Notes under the pieces: model-generated
Databases searched by the model: none
What the model was told of the DNA's origin: nothing
The model's input: the letters and a program-made list of their open reading frames with translations, nothing else
From: Ochrobactrum quorumnocens
GTDB taxonomy: Bacteria; Pseudomonadota; Alphaproteobacteria; Rhizobiales; Rhizobiaceae
Length of the DNA stretch: 64,000 nt
Assembly (NCBI RefSeq): GCF_002278035.1
Contig: NZ_CP022605.1
Span: 310,001-374,000 of the forward strand
Direction of reading: 5' to 3'
Shown: positions 44,896 to 53,448 of the stretch, piece after piece
How positions within the stretch are numbered: position 1 is the stretch's first letter
Layout: each line of letters opens with the position of its first letter
Position numbers and translations under genes: made by a program

Positions 44896-45624
44896 ATGAA
44901 AATCACCGATTTTAAAGTGATGACTTTCGATGTCGTAGGCACTTTGATTGACTTTGAAAGCGGCGTTTTGGATGCGACGCGCAAGGTCGGCGGCGAAAAA
45001 ACAGCTAAACTGACAGATGATGAGATTTTTGGCCCGTACATTCGTGGACGCGATAAGTTCTACGGTCGCTCTTCGTCGGCAATGAAGGATGTTTACCTTC
45101 ATATGGCAACAGAGCTGGGCATCAACAACGATCCGGCTTCAGCAGATCTATTTCAGTTTGCAATCCTGCATCATCCCGCTTTTGAAGATTCCATTGCGGC
45201 GCTCAAGCGTCTGCGCAAAAATTTCCGCCTCGTCGCGATGACGAATGCTGACCGCACTACTTTTTCGGCATATTCAGAAACTCTCGAAAACCCATTCCAT
45301 GACAGTGTTACTTGCGATGAAACGGGCTACGCCAAGCCCAATCCCAATTTCTTTGCCTACAATAAAGGCCGTCAGTCAGCTTTCGGGTACAAACAATCCG
45401 AAATCCTGCACGTAGCCCAGAGCCAATACCACGACATCGGCATTGCCAAAGAGCTTGGCTATACCACCTGCTGGATCGAGCGTCGTCAGGGGCAGAACGG
45501 TTTTGGTGGCACACCGACACCAAAGGGCCTCACGAAGCCCGATTTCCATTTCTCAACCTTAGCGCAACTTGCAGACGCAATCGACGCTGAACTTCTTTCA
45601 GCTTCTGTCGCTAACGCAGCGTAA
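44896..45624 (+). CDS. HAD-superfamily hydrolase, type II haloacid dehalogenase-like (paralogue 2)
   Basis: A 242-residue HAD protein with nucleophile motif VMTFDVVGTLIDFESG, motif II LVAMTNADRTTFSAYSE, Lys in GYAKPNPNFFAYNKG, and a late motif ILHVAQSQYHDIGIAKELGYTTCWIERR. The single Asp of FDVVGTL is as in L-2-haloacid dehalogenases. GAGGAAA before ATG 44896 sets the start. It lies in the polyamine-type importer operon, 19 bp before a DAO flavoenzyme, repeating the pair at 32784-34745. The C-terminal tail is slightly longer than in paralogue 1. Confidence 0.85.
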   Translation: MKITDFKVMTFDVVGTLIDFESGVLDATRKVGGEKTAKLTDDEIFGPYIRGRDKFYGRSSSAMKDVYLHMATELGINNDPASADLFQFAILHHPAFEDSIAALKRLRKNFRLVAMTNADRTTFSAYSETLENPFHDSVTCDETGYAKPNPNFFAYNKGRQSAFGYKQSEILHVAQSQYHDIGIAKELGYTTCWIERRQGQNGFGGTPTPKGLTKPDFHFSTLAQLADAIDAELLSASVANAA

Positions 45625-45643
45625 GATCGGAGCGTCACCCGTT

Positions 45644-46948
45644 ATGACGATACGCCCACCCTTCGATGACATTAAATCACTGTGGCAGGCGACCACTACC
45701 CAGCGCCCACAGTTTTCAGCGATCGCAGGCGGATGCCAATACGACGTCGCAATCATCGGAGGTGGTTATACGGGTCTCTCAACTGCACGATATCTGGCAC
45801 GCAAAGGCATGTCAGCAATCGTGCTGGAGGCAAGCCGCATCGGTTGGGGCGCAAGTGGACGTAATGGCGGGGTTATCTCTGCAAAATTCCGGCTGGCATA
45901 TCGCGAAATTGCCAGCCGCTTCGGCATTGATGTCGCGCGGCGTATGCATGACATCGGCATTGAATCTGTGGAACACGTCCGCGAACTTGTCAGTGATTAT
46001 GCTATTGAAGGCGCAAACTACCACGCAACTGGCTCTTTACGTTGTGCTCACAATCAGATTTCACTCGATGCAATTAAGGCGGAATGCTCTTGGTTGAAGG
46101 AAACGCTCGGCGACAAGGCTTGTTCACTGCAATCAGCCGAACAACTGACTCATGAAACCGGATCAAGTGACTTTGTCGGCGGTATGTTAAATACGCATGG
46201 CGGCATCATTCATCCGCTCAATTTCGTATTGGGATTGGCACGCGGCGTACAAGCCGACGGCGTTACAATCTGCGAAAACACGCCTGCAGTCGGCATCAAA
46301 CGTTACTCAGGCGGCATAATCGTTGAAACCGAAAACGCTGCAATACACGCCAAGACGGTGGTTATCGCTACGAATTCTTATTCTGATCTTACCAGTGCGA
46401 CTGCTACCGTTAGAAAGTCAATCATCCCATTCCGCTCGGCAATGATCGCAACGCAACCTCTTGCTGGAACAGCGGGCGAACATCTTCTCAAAAATGGACG
46501 CAGCTATACTGAAACCCGGCGCATGATGCGCTGGTTCCGCAAGTCGGGCGACAGGCTCATTTACGGTGGACGCGGAGCTTTCGGAAAAACCGATTCAGAA
46601 GCAGCCTTTGCAGCATTGCATAAGGCAATGGTAAAGCAGTTTCCTGAACTTCAATCCGTTCAAATCACGCATCGGTGGTCCGGCCTGGTTGCAATGACAC
46701 TCGACAGCCTCCCACATATTGGGCGTCATGATGATAGAATTGTCTACGCTCTCGGCTACAACGGCACCGGCGTTGCCATGTCGTCGTACATTGGGAAGCA
46801 TGTGGCTGAGCTTGTTACCGGCAAGCAGGTTGATCTTGGTTTGCTCACACAACTTCCGCTTAAACAAATCCCGTTTTATGGCCTGCGTGCACCAGCCGTT
46901 CGTGTGGTCGCAGGCTGGTATCAGTTTCTCGACGTTATTGGACGTTGA
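45644..46948 (+). CDS. FAD-dependent oxidoreductase, DAO family (PuuB/OrdL-like, paralogue 2)
   Basis: A 434-residue flavoenzyme. The FAD site is YDVAIIGGGYTGLSTARYLARKGMSAIVLEASRIGWGASGRNGG, then GSLRCAHNQISLDAIKAE. The substrate domain contains HRWSGLVAMTLDSLPHIGRHDDRIVYALGYNGTGVAMSSYIGK. This organisation is that of gamma-glutamylputrescine oxidase and related amine oxidases. It sits between the HAD gene and the binding-protein gene of one operon. ATG 45644 (MTIRPPFDD) is chosen because longer frames overlap the HAD gene. Confidence 0.87.
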   Translation: MTIRPPFDDIKSLWQATTTQRPQFSAIAGGCQYDVAIIGGGYTGLSTARYLARKGMSAIVLEASRIGWGASGRNGGVISAKFRLAYREIASRFGIDVARRMHDIGIESVEHVRELVSDYAIEGANYHATGSLRCAHNQISLDAIKAECSWLKETLGDKACSLQSAEQLTHETGSSDFVGGMLNTHGGIIHPLNFVLGLARGVQADGVTICENTPAVGIKRYSGGIIVETENAAIHAKTVVIATNSYSDLTSATATVRKSIIPFRSAMIATQPLAGTAGEHLLKNGRSYTETRRMMRWFRKSGDRLIYGGRGAFGKTDSEAAFAALHKAMVKQFPELQSVQITHRWSGLVAMTLDSLPHIGRHDDRIVYALGYNGTGVAMSSYIGKHVAELVTGKQVDLGLLTQLPLKQIPFYGLRAPAVRVVAGWYQFLDVIGR

Positions 46949-47038
46949 GGGAGTTCAAAAGCTGTGCGCCGGAGCAGCTGCTCAATCAAGCCGGTAGACA
47001 AGAATGGACCCGGAAAGTCCACACTGAGGAGAACGAAC

Positions 47039-48079
47039 ATGCGCATACCAAAACTCGCATTCCTCCTGTCTTCAGCGGCTTTTGCCATTGGCCCCTGCCA
47101 AGCATCTGCTGAACAGATCACCTTCGTTTCACAAGGTGGCGCCTATCAGGAAGCTCAGACCAAAGCCATTCTTGATCCCGTCGCCGAAAAGCTTGGCATC
47201 ACGATCAATCAGGATAGTTCGCCAGACGCATGGCCTGTAATCAAAACACAGACTGAAACAGGAAAGCCGGTTTGGGATGTTATCGACACGCCGGCGAAAG
47301 ACTGTATTCGTGGCGGCGAGCAAGGCATGATTGAGAAGCTTGACTTTTCCAAACTGCCAAATGTCGAAGATATGCCCGCCGAATATAAATCGCCTTATTC
47401 GGTCGCTTACGAATTTTATTCAAGCGTGCTTGCATACAACAAAGACAAGTTTGGCGATAACCCGCCAAAGACATGGGTTGATTTCTGGGACATTAAGAAA
47501 TTCCCCGGCACCCGTGCCTTGCGCAATCACCCGCTGGCTACCCTCGAGGCCGCTCTGATCGCAGACGGTGTGCCACTCGATAAGCTCTATCCGCTCGATG
47601 TTGATCGCGCTTTCAAAAAACTCGAGGAAATCAAGCCATTTGTCACCGTCTGGTGGGCCTCCGGCGCTCAGTCCGCCCAACTTCTTGCCGATGGCGAAGT
47701 GGATATGACGATGGCGTGGAACGGGCGCGTATCAGCTGTAGTGAAAGAAGGCCTGCCAGTTGGCTACACTTTCAATCAGGGCTTCCTGCAATACACATCA
47801 CTTTGCATCCTGAAAGGTGCTCCTAATCTCGAAACCGGCGTGAAGTTCATCAACGCGGCGCTCGATCCTGAAATTCAAGCGAACTTCCCTGCCTATATCG
47901 ATTACGGACCGGCAAATCCTGCTGCTTATAAGACAGGCAAAATCTCTCCCGAACGCGCTACTGAAATGCCAAGTTCACCGGAGAACGCAGCTAAACAGGT
48001 TCTCGTTTCCGATGAATGGTGGAGTTCGCCAGCCGGTGAAAACGCACAGAAACGGTGGGCTGAATTTATCCAGAAATAA
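47039..48079 (+). CDS. ABC substrate-binding protein (PotD/Fbp-like)
   Basis: A 346-residue periplasmic binding protein with Sec signal MRIPKLAFLLSSAAFAIG ending near ASAEQ. The mature part has ITFVSQGGAYQEAQTKAILDPVAEKLGITI, VWDVIDTPAKDCIRGGEQGMIEKLD, and PKTWVDFWDIKKFPGTRALRNHPLATLEAALIADGVPLDKLYPLD, typical of the spermidine/putrescine-type family. GAGGAGAACGAAC before ATG 47039 fixes the start. It supplies ligand to the two permeases downstream. A strong hairpin follows its stop. Confidence 0.9.
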   Translation: MRIPKLAFLLSSAAFAIGPCQASAEQITFVSQGGAYQEAQTKAILDPVAEKLGITINQDSSPDAWPVIKTQTETGKPVWDVIDTPAKDCIRGGEQGMIEKLDFSKLPNVEDMPAEYKSPYSVAYEFYSSVLAYNKDKFGDNPPKTWVDFWDIKKFPGTRALRNHPLATLEAALIADGVPLDKLYPLDVDRAFKKLEEIKPFVTVWWASGAQSAQLLADGEVDMTMAWNGRVSAVVKEGLPVGYTFNQGFLQYTSLCILKGAPNLETGVKFINAALDPEIQANFPAYIDYGPANPAAYKTGKISPERATEMPSSPENAAKQVLVSDEWWSSPAGENAQKRWAEFIQK

Positions 48080-48086
48080 TCTGAGC

Positions 48087-48117
48087 AAGCGCGCACGTCT
48101 TTGTGGCGTGCGCGCTT
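48087..48117 (+). promoter_or_regulatory. Strong hairpin between binding-protein and permease genes
   Basis: AAGCGCGCACG, 9-base loop, CGTGCGCGCTT: a perfect 11-bp GC-rich stem 8 bp after the binding-protein stop, with no T run. Likely protects the upstream mRNA and lowers downstream expression, so binding protein outnumbers permease. Confidence 0.7.
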
Positions 48118-48156
48118 CTTACAATTCCGGTGCCACAGCATTTCACGGTGATATTG

Positions 48157-49029
48157 ATGAGAAGTCTGGCCTTAAATCCGAGCGAGCTTTATCAGCGCAA
48201 AGAAATGCGACTGATGTTGCTTCTTCTGGCGCCCGCATTAACAGTTATCACGGCCCTGCTGATCGTGCCCCTTGGCTGGCTCGCTTGGCAATCCATCTGG
48301 CAAGATGGTGGCTTTACCGCGGTTCACTATCAGCGGTTTCTCACCGACAATGTCTATTGGATGACATTTCTGCAAACTTTCAAAATTGCATTCATCGTAA
48401 CGATAGCAGCCCTTCTGCTCGGCTACCCGATTGCTTATCTCGCAGCAACAGTCCCTCACAAATGGAGCATCGTCATTCTGGCGATGGTTATCCTGCCATT
48501 CTGGACCAGTGTGCTTGTCCGTGCCTATGCATGGCTGATCCTTTTGCAACGAACTGGGTTGGTCAACTCGGCGCTAAAGTCGCTTGGCTTGATCGATGCA
48601 CCGTTGCTTCTTGTTAATAACGAGTTTGGAACAGTCGTGGCGACAATCCATATTCTGCTACCGTTTATGGTGTTGCCACTTTACGCGACAATGCAGAAAA
48701 TTCCGCGCGAACTTTCAATGGCTGGTTCAAGCCTCGGCGGCACACCCCTCTATGTTTTCACGCATGTATTCTTGCCTTTGTCGTTGCCCGGCATGATCGC
48801 GGGCATGGTGCTGGTCTTCGTTCTAACACTCGGCTTCTATATCACACCGGAACTGCTTGGGGGTGGGCGAACCTATATGGTTTCCATGCTCGTTTCCCGC
48901 AACATCGAGGTCTACCATGAGTGGGGCGCTGCATCGTCAATCAGCGTGGTGCTGCTAATCTGCGTTTTCCTGATCTTCCGTTTGACCAGTCTGTTGATCC
49001 CGTTTGAACGCATTATGGGGACAAAGTAA
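48157..49029 (+). CDS. ABC permease, PotB-like
   Basis: A 290-residue inner-membrane permease. Hydrophobic helices include MLLLLAPALTVITALLIVPLGWL, TFLQTFKIAFIVTIAALLLGYPIAYL and SIVILAMVILPFWTSVLVRAYAWLIL. The EAA-type loop is MQKIPRELSMAGSSLGGTPLYVFTHVFLPLSLPG. It forms the membrane channel with the PotC-like partner, whose gene starts 4 bp downstream. ATG 48157 is the first start after the upstream hairpin that gives a normal length. Confidence 0.9.
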   Translation: MRSLALNPSELYQRKEMRLMLLLLAPALTVITALLIVPLGWLAWQSIWQDGGFTAVHYQRFLTDNVYWMTFLQTFKIAFIVTIAALLLGYPIAYLAATVPHKWSIVILAMVILPFWTSVLVRAYAWLILLQRTGLVNSALKSLGLIDAPLLLVNNEFGTVVATIHILLPFMVLPLYATMQKIPRELSMAGSSLGGTPLYVFTHVFLPLSLPGMIAGMVLVFVLTLGFYITPELLGGGRTYMVSMLVSRNIEVYHEWGAASSISVVLLICVFLIFRLTSLLIPFERIMGTK

Positions 49030-49033
49030 GATC

Positions 49034-49828
49034 ATGTCAGTTTCCCGTGCAATTCTCATCACGATCGTATCGTCCATCCTGATCTGGCTGATCATTCCGA
49101 TCCTGATTATCGTACCAATGTCCTTTTCAGGAACACGATTTCTGACTTTCCCGCCTCCAAGCTGGTCGTTTCGCTGGTATGAGGCCTATCTGGCCAGCAG
49201 CGCCTGGATGCAGGCAACCAAGGTTAGTCTGATCGTTGCCATAGCAAGTGCAATTCTTTCCACGATCATAGGCACCGCTGCTGCTTACGCGCTCAATCTA
49301 ACATCCTCCCGGCTTGTCCGCAGCATGCAGGTAGTTTTACTATTGCCGCTTGTTGTGCCCATCGTCATCACAGCCGTCGGCGTATTCTTCGTCTTTGCAA
49401 AGGTCGGCTTGCTGGCGACTCTTTCTGGACTTATCCTCGCCAACGTCATGCTCGGTCTTCCCTATGTGGTCACATCTGTTTTGGTGGGATTGCGCAAATT
49501 TGACCCGACACAGGAAATGGTTGCACGCAGTCTTGGTATGAATCGCTTTCGCGCGTTCTTTGCTGTAACGCTCCCGCAGATCAAACCGAGTGTGATTTCC
49601 GGCCTGCTCTTTGCATTCATTTCCGCAATTGATGAAACAGTGGTGTCACTATTCATTTCCGGCGGACAGTATCAGACGCTGACCAAGCGCATGTTCACAG
49701 CACTTCGTGACGAAATTGATCCAACCATTGCGTCGATCAGTTCGCTTCTGACGGCCGTCTCCTTTATCGTCGTCATGCTCGCAGCCTTGAGTAGCGGTCG
49801 ACAGCGCAAGGAGCACGCCGCACCATGA
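49034..49828 (+). CDS. ABC permease, PotC-like
   Basis: A 264-residue permease. Helices include ILITIVSSILIWLIIPILIIVPM, VSLIVAIASAILSTIIGTAAAYAL and VVLLLPLVVPIVITAVGVFFVF. The EAA loop is EMVARSLGMNRFRAFFAVTLPQIKPSVISG. It overlaps the following GMC gene by 4 bases (ATGA), so translation is coupled. It completes a polyamine-type importer: ATPase, binding protein, two permeases. Confidence 0.9.
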   Translation: MSVSRAILITIVSSILIWLIIPILIIVPMSFSGTRFLTFPPPSWSFRWYEAYLASSAWMQATKVSLIVAIASAILSTIIGTAAAYALNLTSSRLVRSMQVVLLLPLVVPIVITAVGVFFVFAKVGLLATLSGLILANVMLGLPYVVTSVLVGLRKFDPTQEMVARSLGMNRFRAFFAVTLPQIKPSVISGLLFAFISAIDETVVSLFISGGQYQTLTKRMFTALRDEIDPTIASISSLLTAVSFIVVMLAALSSGRQRKEHAAP

Positions 49829-51537
49829 TTGCCGATCACCTCATACTCGGTGGCGGTTCTGCGGGCTGCGTTCTGGCTGCTCGACTGTCAGAAGACCTAA
49901 ACCGGCGCGTTATACTTGTCGAGGCAGGCCGTGATATTAGCGCATCTGATATGCCGGATGCCATTCGTAGCCGCTATCCAGGGCGAGCATATCTCGACAC
50001 AAACAACATCTGGGCGAGACTTAAGGCACATATGGGTGCCAATGGTCGTAATGGTGATAAGCGCGCCTCACGCCGCTATGAACAAGCTAGAATTCTGGGT
50101 GGTGGTTCAGCAATCAATGCGCTGATGGCCAATCGTGGTTCACCCTCGGACTACGATGAATGGGAGAGGCTCGGCGCACAGGGGTGGAACTGGGATAGTT
50201 GCCTCCCCTACTTCCGAAAGATTGAGGCAGATCGTGATTTTTCAGGCCCTCTGCATGGAAATGATGGTCCAATCTTGATCCGACGTATTGATGGAAAACA
50301 GATATCTCCATTCGTTGATCGGGTGATGCAAACAATCGACAAGAATGGCTGGCCTATTGGGGGAGACCAGAATGGTGAATGGCGTGATGGTACCTATCGC
50401 GGAGCTGTCGCTGTAAGTGATCAGGGTGAGCGGCTGCCGACTTCCGTAGCATATCTCACCGACGAAGTGCGCAAGCGACCTAATCTGAAAATCATGACCG
50501 GCTTTACAGCCATGAAAATCACATTTGACGGCAGAGAAGCCTCGGGAGCCATTGTCAGAAGCACGGACAAAAAAAATCGTGAGATTTACATCAACGCACA
50601 CGAGGTTATCGTTGCTTCGGGTGCAATTCACTCGCCTGCTTTGCTGATGCGGTCTGGTATCGGCCCCGGCAGTCATCTCGCGAGCTTTGGAATCCCTGTA
50701 ATCTACGCGCTTGAAGGCGTCGGTCAAAATCTGATGGAGCATCCGTCCATTGCGGTCGCCGCTTATTTGCCACCTACTTCACGTAACAAGAATGAACATG
50801 AGCACCACGAACAAGCAATCTGGCGCTACTCATCCGGATTACACGGCACCCCATCCGGTGACATGCATGCGGCAATTCTTGCACGCTCTGGCTGGCACTC
50901 CGTCGGCCAACGTATTGGCAGTCTGTTCTTTTGGGTTAATAAATCCTATTCCCGAGGAGCCGTTTCACTGTCGTCTCCTGACGCAGAGGCAGAACCAGAT
51001 GTCGACTTCCGAATGTTGAGTGACGAGCGCGATCTTTTACGCTTGAAAGATGCTGTCCGAAAAGGTGCGGCAATTCTCTCTAGTCCGCACATGCATGCCT
51101 ATGCTGGTACTGTTTTTCCGTCCAGCTACACGCCCCGCGTGGCACAAGTTGCAGTCCCCGGCTCTTGGAACGCGGCTCAACGAGGGTTGTTAGCCGCAAT
51201 GTTGGATATAGCAGGCCCATTGCGCGGAGCACTTATGACGACCCTTATCACATCGGGCGTAAGCATTCGCTCGTTGCTCGAAGATGAAGTTTCTCTGACC
51301 GAGTTTGTACGGAAACATGTTGGAGGTACTTGGCACCCTTCATGTACATGTCGCATGGGGATAGCTAGCGATAAAATGGCTGTAACGACCTTTACAGGAA
51401 AGGTTAACGGTATCAAAGGGCTCAGAATATGCGATGCGTCACTGATGCCTTCAATACCTTGCGCAAATACCAATATCCCGACGGTGATGATTGCCGAACG
51501 AATTGCCGACATGATAAAAAGCAAACTACATCAGTGA
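49825..51537 (+). CDS. GMC-family FAD oxidoreductase (choline-dehydrogenase-like)
   Basis: A 570-residue glucose-methanol-choline oxidoreductase that would oxidise an alcohol to an aldehyde. The FAD fold is ADHLILGGGSAGCVLAARLSED. GMC signature 1 is RILGGGSAINALMANRGSPSDYDEWE; signature 2 is VIVASGAIHSPALLMRSGIGP. The C-terminal active-site region is GGTWHPSCTCRMG with the His, and ANTNIPTVMIAERIADMI. It ends the importer operon, so the imported compound or a derivative probably contains an oxidisable hydroxyl group, as in choline-like or amino-alcohol substrates. Confidence 0.9.
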   Translation: MIADHLILGGGSAGCVLAARLSEDLNRRVILVEAGRDISASDMPDAIRSRYPGRAYLDTNNIWARLKAHMGANGRNGDKRASRRYEQARILGGGSAINALMANRGSPSDYDEWERLGAQGWNWDSCLPYFRKIEADRDFSGPLHGNDGPILIRRIDGKQISPFVDRVMQTIDKNGWPIGGDQNGEWRDGTYRGAVAVSDQGERLPTSVAYLTDEVRKRPNLKIMTGFTAMKITFDGREASGAIVRSTDKKNREIYINAHEVIVASGAIHSPALLMRSGIGPGSHLASFGIPVIYALEGVGQNLMEHPSIAVAAYLPPTSRNKNEHEHHEQAIWRYSSGLHGTPSGDMHAAILARSGWHSVGQRIGSLFFWVNKSYSRGAVSLSSPDAEAEPDVDFRMLSDERDLLRLKDAVRKGAAILSSPHMHAYAGTVFPSSYTPRVAQVAVPGSWNAAQRGLLAAMLDIAGPLRGALMTTLITSGVSIRSLLEDEVSLTEFVRKHVGGTWHPSCTCRMGIASDKMAVTTFTGKVNGIKGLRICDASLMPSIPCANTNIPTVMIAERIADMIKSKLHQ

Positions 51538-51644
51538 CGAAGGACCTTCAATCAACGAAGGGCGGCAAGCCAGGTGTCGGAGCGCGGAAGGCCGAATGCG
51601 CAGTGGCTCAATGATGAGATTCTGAGTGCTTCACTTATGAACAT

Positions 51645-52445
51645 CTAACGATTATATCCCATGGAAATTTTTGCCAATTCAGCAAAAATGTCCTCATTCC
51701 CGGCAATAACGGGATTTCCTCTCCTCAAACCATCGTTAGCAAGGAAATCGTTGGTCTTAAGTCCGGCTGCACGAATGATTGCGATCGCGCCGAGACAATC
51801 CCAGGAATTGATATGCGGCTCAATATATCCAATCAGGCGACCGCTTGCAACGTAACAGAGCGTTAATGCTCCCGAACCCTCGCGACTGAACATACCACCT
51901 GCCTTTAGCAGCCGTTCAAACATAGGCAGAAACTCGTCGGGTGTCACACGCGGAGAATAACCAACACCCACGATCCCTTCGCGAACAGACCGCGCTGGAT
52001 GCCGCTCAACCGCTTTATCATTCAAAGTGGCAGCCCGGTTTTCACCGCCGGCGAAGAGTTCATTTCTTGCGGGTGCATATACCATGCCGAACTTGAGCAC
52101 TCCGTCTTTCACAAATGCGATCGAGACGCACCAACTCGTCATGCCGGAAATAAACGGTTGCGTTCCGTCAATCGGATCAACAACCCAAATACCCTGGTTA
52201 GGCTCGAAGGCAGTAATGCCCGTTTCCTCTCCGAGAAAGGCATCCTGTGGAAAAGAAGCAGCAAGTCTTTGTTTGATGAGAAGCTCTGTCTGAAGATCGG
52301 CTTCGCTTGCCATATCCTGAAGACGCTTACTCTGAATCGTCAGTGCTTGCCGATTACTAAAATACCGATTTGCAAGATCGCCAGCCTCACGGATCAGAGC
52401 GAGTGAAAACTCATATCGTTCATCAATTGCGTCGGAGTCGGTCAC
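51645..52445 (-). CDS. Inositol-monophosphatase-family phosphatase
   Basis: A 266-residue magnesium-dependent phosphatase of the IMPase family. Metal-binding motifs are DMASEADLQTE, FLGEETG, WVVDPIDGTQPFISGMTSWCVSIAF (the DPxDGT core) and SWDCLGAIAIIRAAGL (WDxxA-like). The longer open frame overlaps the upstream kinase gene; a GTG at 52445 with AAGGGAAG upstream gives the usual length, so I take that start. It follows the ROK kinase gene by 43 bp in one leftward operon. It may dephosphorylate a sugar or sugar-alcohol phosphate from the pathway. Confidence 0.86.
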   Translation of the reverse strand: MTDSDAIDERYEFSLALIREAGDLANRYFSNRQALTIQSKRLQDMASEADLQTELLIKQRLAASFPQDAFLGEETGITAFEPNQGIWVVDPIDGTQPFISGMTSWCVSIAFVKDGVLKFGMVYAPARNELFAGGENRAATLNDKAVERHPARSVREGIVGVGYSPRVTPDEFLPMFERLLKAGGMFSREGSGALTLCYVASGRLIGYIEPHINSWDCLGAIAIIRAAGLKTNDFLANDGLRRGNPVIAGNEDIFAELAKISMGYNR

Positions 52446-52488
52446 AATGGTCTTCCCTTGTTTAAAAGTGCCGCAAAGGCAAAGTTCA

Positions 52489-53385
52489 TCAATCTTTCCA
52501 GAGCCAGGCAGCTCCACGCACACCACTGGAATCCCCATGGATAGCCTTGCGAATTGGGGTATGGAACACGGTGGAAAAAGTCCGCTTAGCAAGGGCCGCA
52601 GGTAGATCCCGATAAAGTTCGTCGACATTCGACATGCCGCCACCCATAACAAGAATGTCTGGATCAAGCGTGTTGATGACAGTCGCAAGCCCACGCGCTA
52701 CCCTCTCGATATAACGTGACCACAATAGGCCGCTCAAACGATCCCCTGATCGCATGCGTTCTATGATTTCGCGGGCTTTCAATTCCTCTTGAGTGTGGCG
52801 GAAGTATTCCGCCTCAAATGCACGCCCAGAAACCCATGTCTCCATGCAACCATGGCGGCCGCAATAACATGGCTGACCTGGCAATTCCGTTACATCAGGA
52901 AACGGCAGCGGATTATGTCCCCACTCGCCGCCGCAATTATTGGGCCCGTGATGAGCTCTTCCTGCGACCGCAATACCTGCTCCCGCGCCAGATCCAAGGA
53001 TGACAGCAAAGACCACATTGTAACCGGTTCCTGCCCCATCCATAGCTTCTGAAGCAGCGAAGCAATCCGCGTCATTTTCGACCCTGAGGTCACGCTTGAG
53101 ACAAGCATGGAGATCCTTTTCTACCGGACGCCCTAATAGCCAAGTAGAGCTCGCTCCCTTTCCAACACGACTGACTGGCTCAAGCGATCCAGGAATGCCG
53201 ATGCCCACGGGGCCGGTTCTTCCTGTCTGCTGCTCCAATGCGGAAATCATTCCCTCAATAACACTAATACACCCAAAATAGTCGTGGCGGGGCGTATCAG
53301 CACGCAAGCGCAAAAGCTCCCGCCCATCTTTTTCCATAGCGACACCTTCAATCTTGGTGCCACCCCAATCAATCCCAATAAGCAT
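52489..53385 (-). CDS. ROK-family sugar kinase
   Basis: A 298-residue ROK kinase that phosphorylates a hexose or amino sugar with ATP. N-terminal ATP-site LIGIDWGGTKIEGVAM, substrate region VENDADCFAASEAMDGAGTGYNVVFAVILGSGAGAGI, ROK signature with HGPNNCGGEWGHNPL and the zinc-binding PCYCGRHGCMETWVSGRAF, then second ATP motif DILVMGGGMSN. GGGAGGAGC before ATG 53385 sets the start. The divergent FrcBCA-like importer suggests it acts on the imported sugar. The glucose/fructose/GlcNAc preference is not certain. Confidence 0.9.
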   Translation of the reverse strand: MLIGIDWGGTKIEGVAMEKDGRELLRLRADTPRHDYFGCISVIEGMISALEQQTGRTGPVGIGIPGSLEPVSRVGKGASSTWLLGRPVEKDLHACLKRDLRVENDADCFAASEAMDGAGTGYNVVFAVILGSGAGAGIAVAGRAHHGPNNCGGEWGHNPLPFPDVTELPGQPCYCGRHGCMETWVSGRAFEAEYFRHTQEELKAREIIERMRSGDRLSGLLWSRYIERVARGLATVINTLDPDILVMGGGMSNVDELYRDLPAALAKRTFSTVFHTPIRKAIHGDSSGVRGAAWLWKD

Positions 53386-53448
53386 GCTCCTCCCTTCCGG
53401 CAGCTGTATCTCCATCTGCCGCACGCATAAACTTAATTTAGTTTCCGG

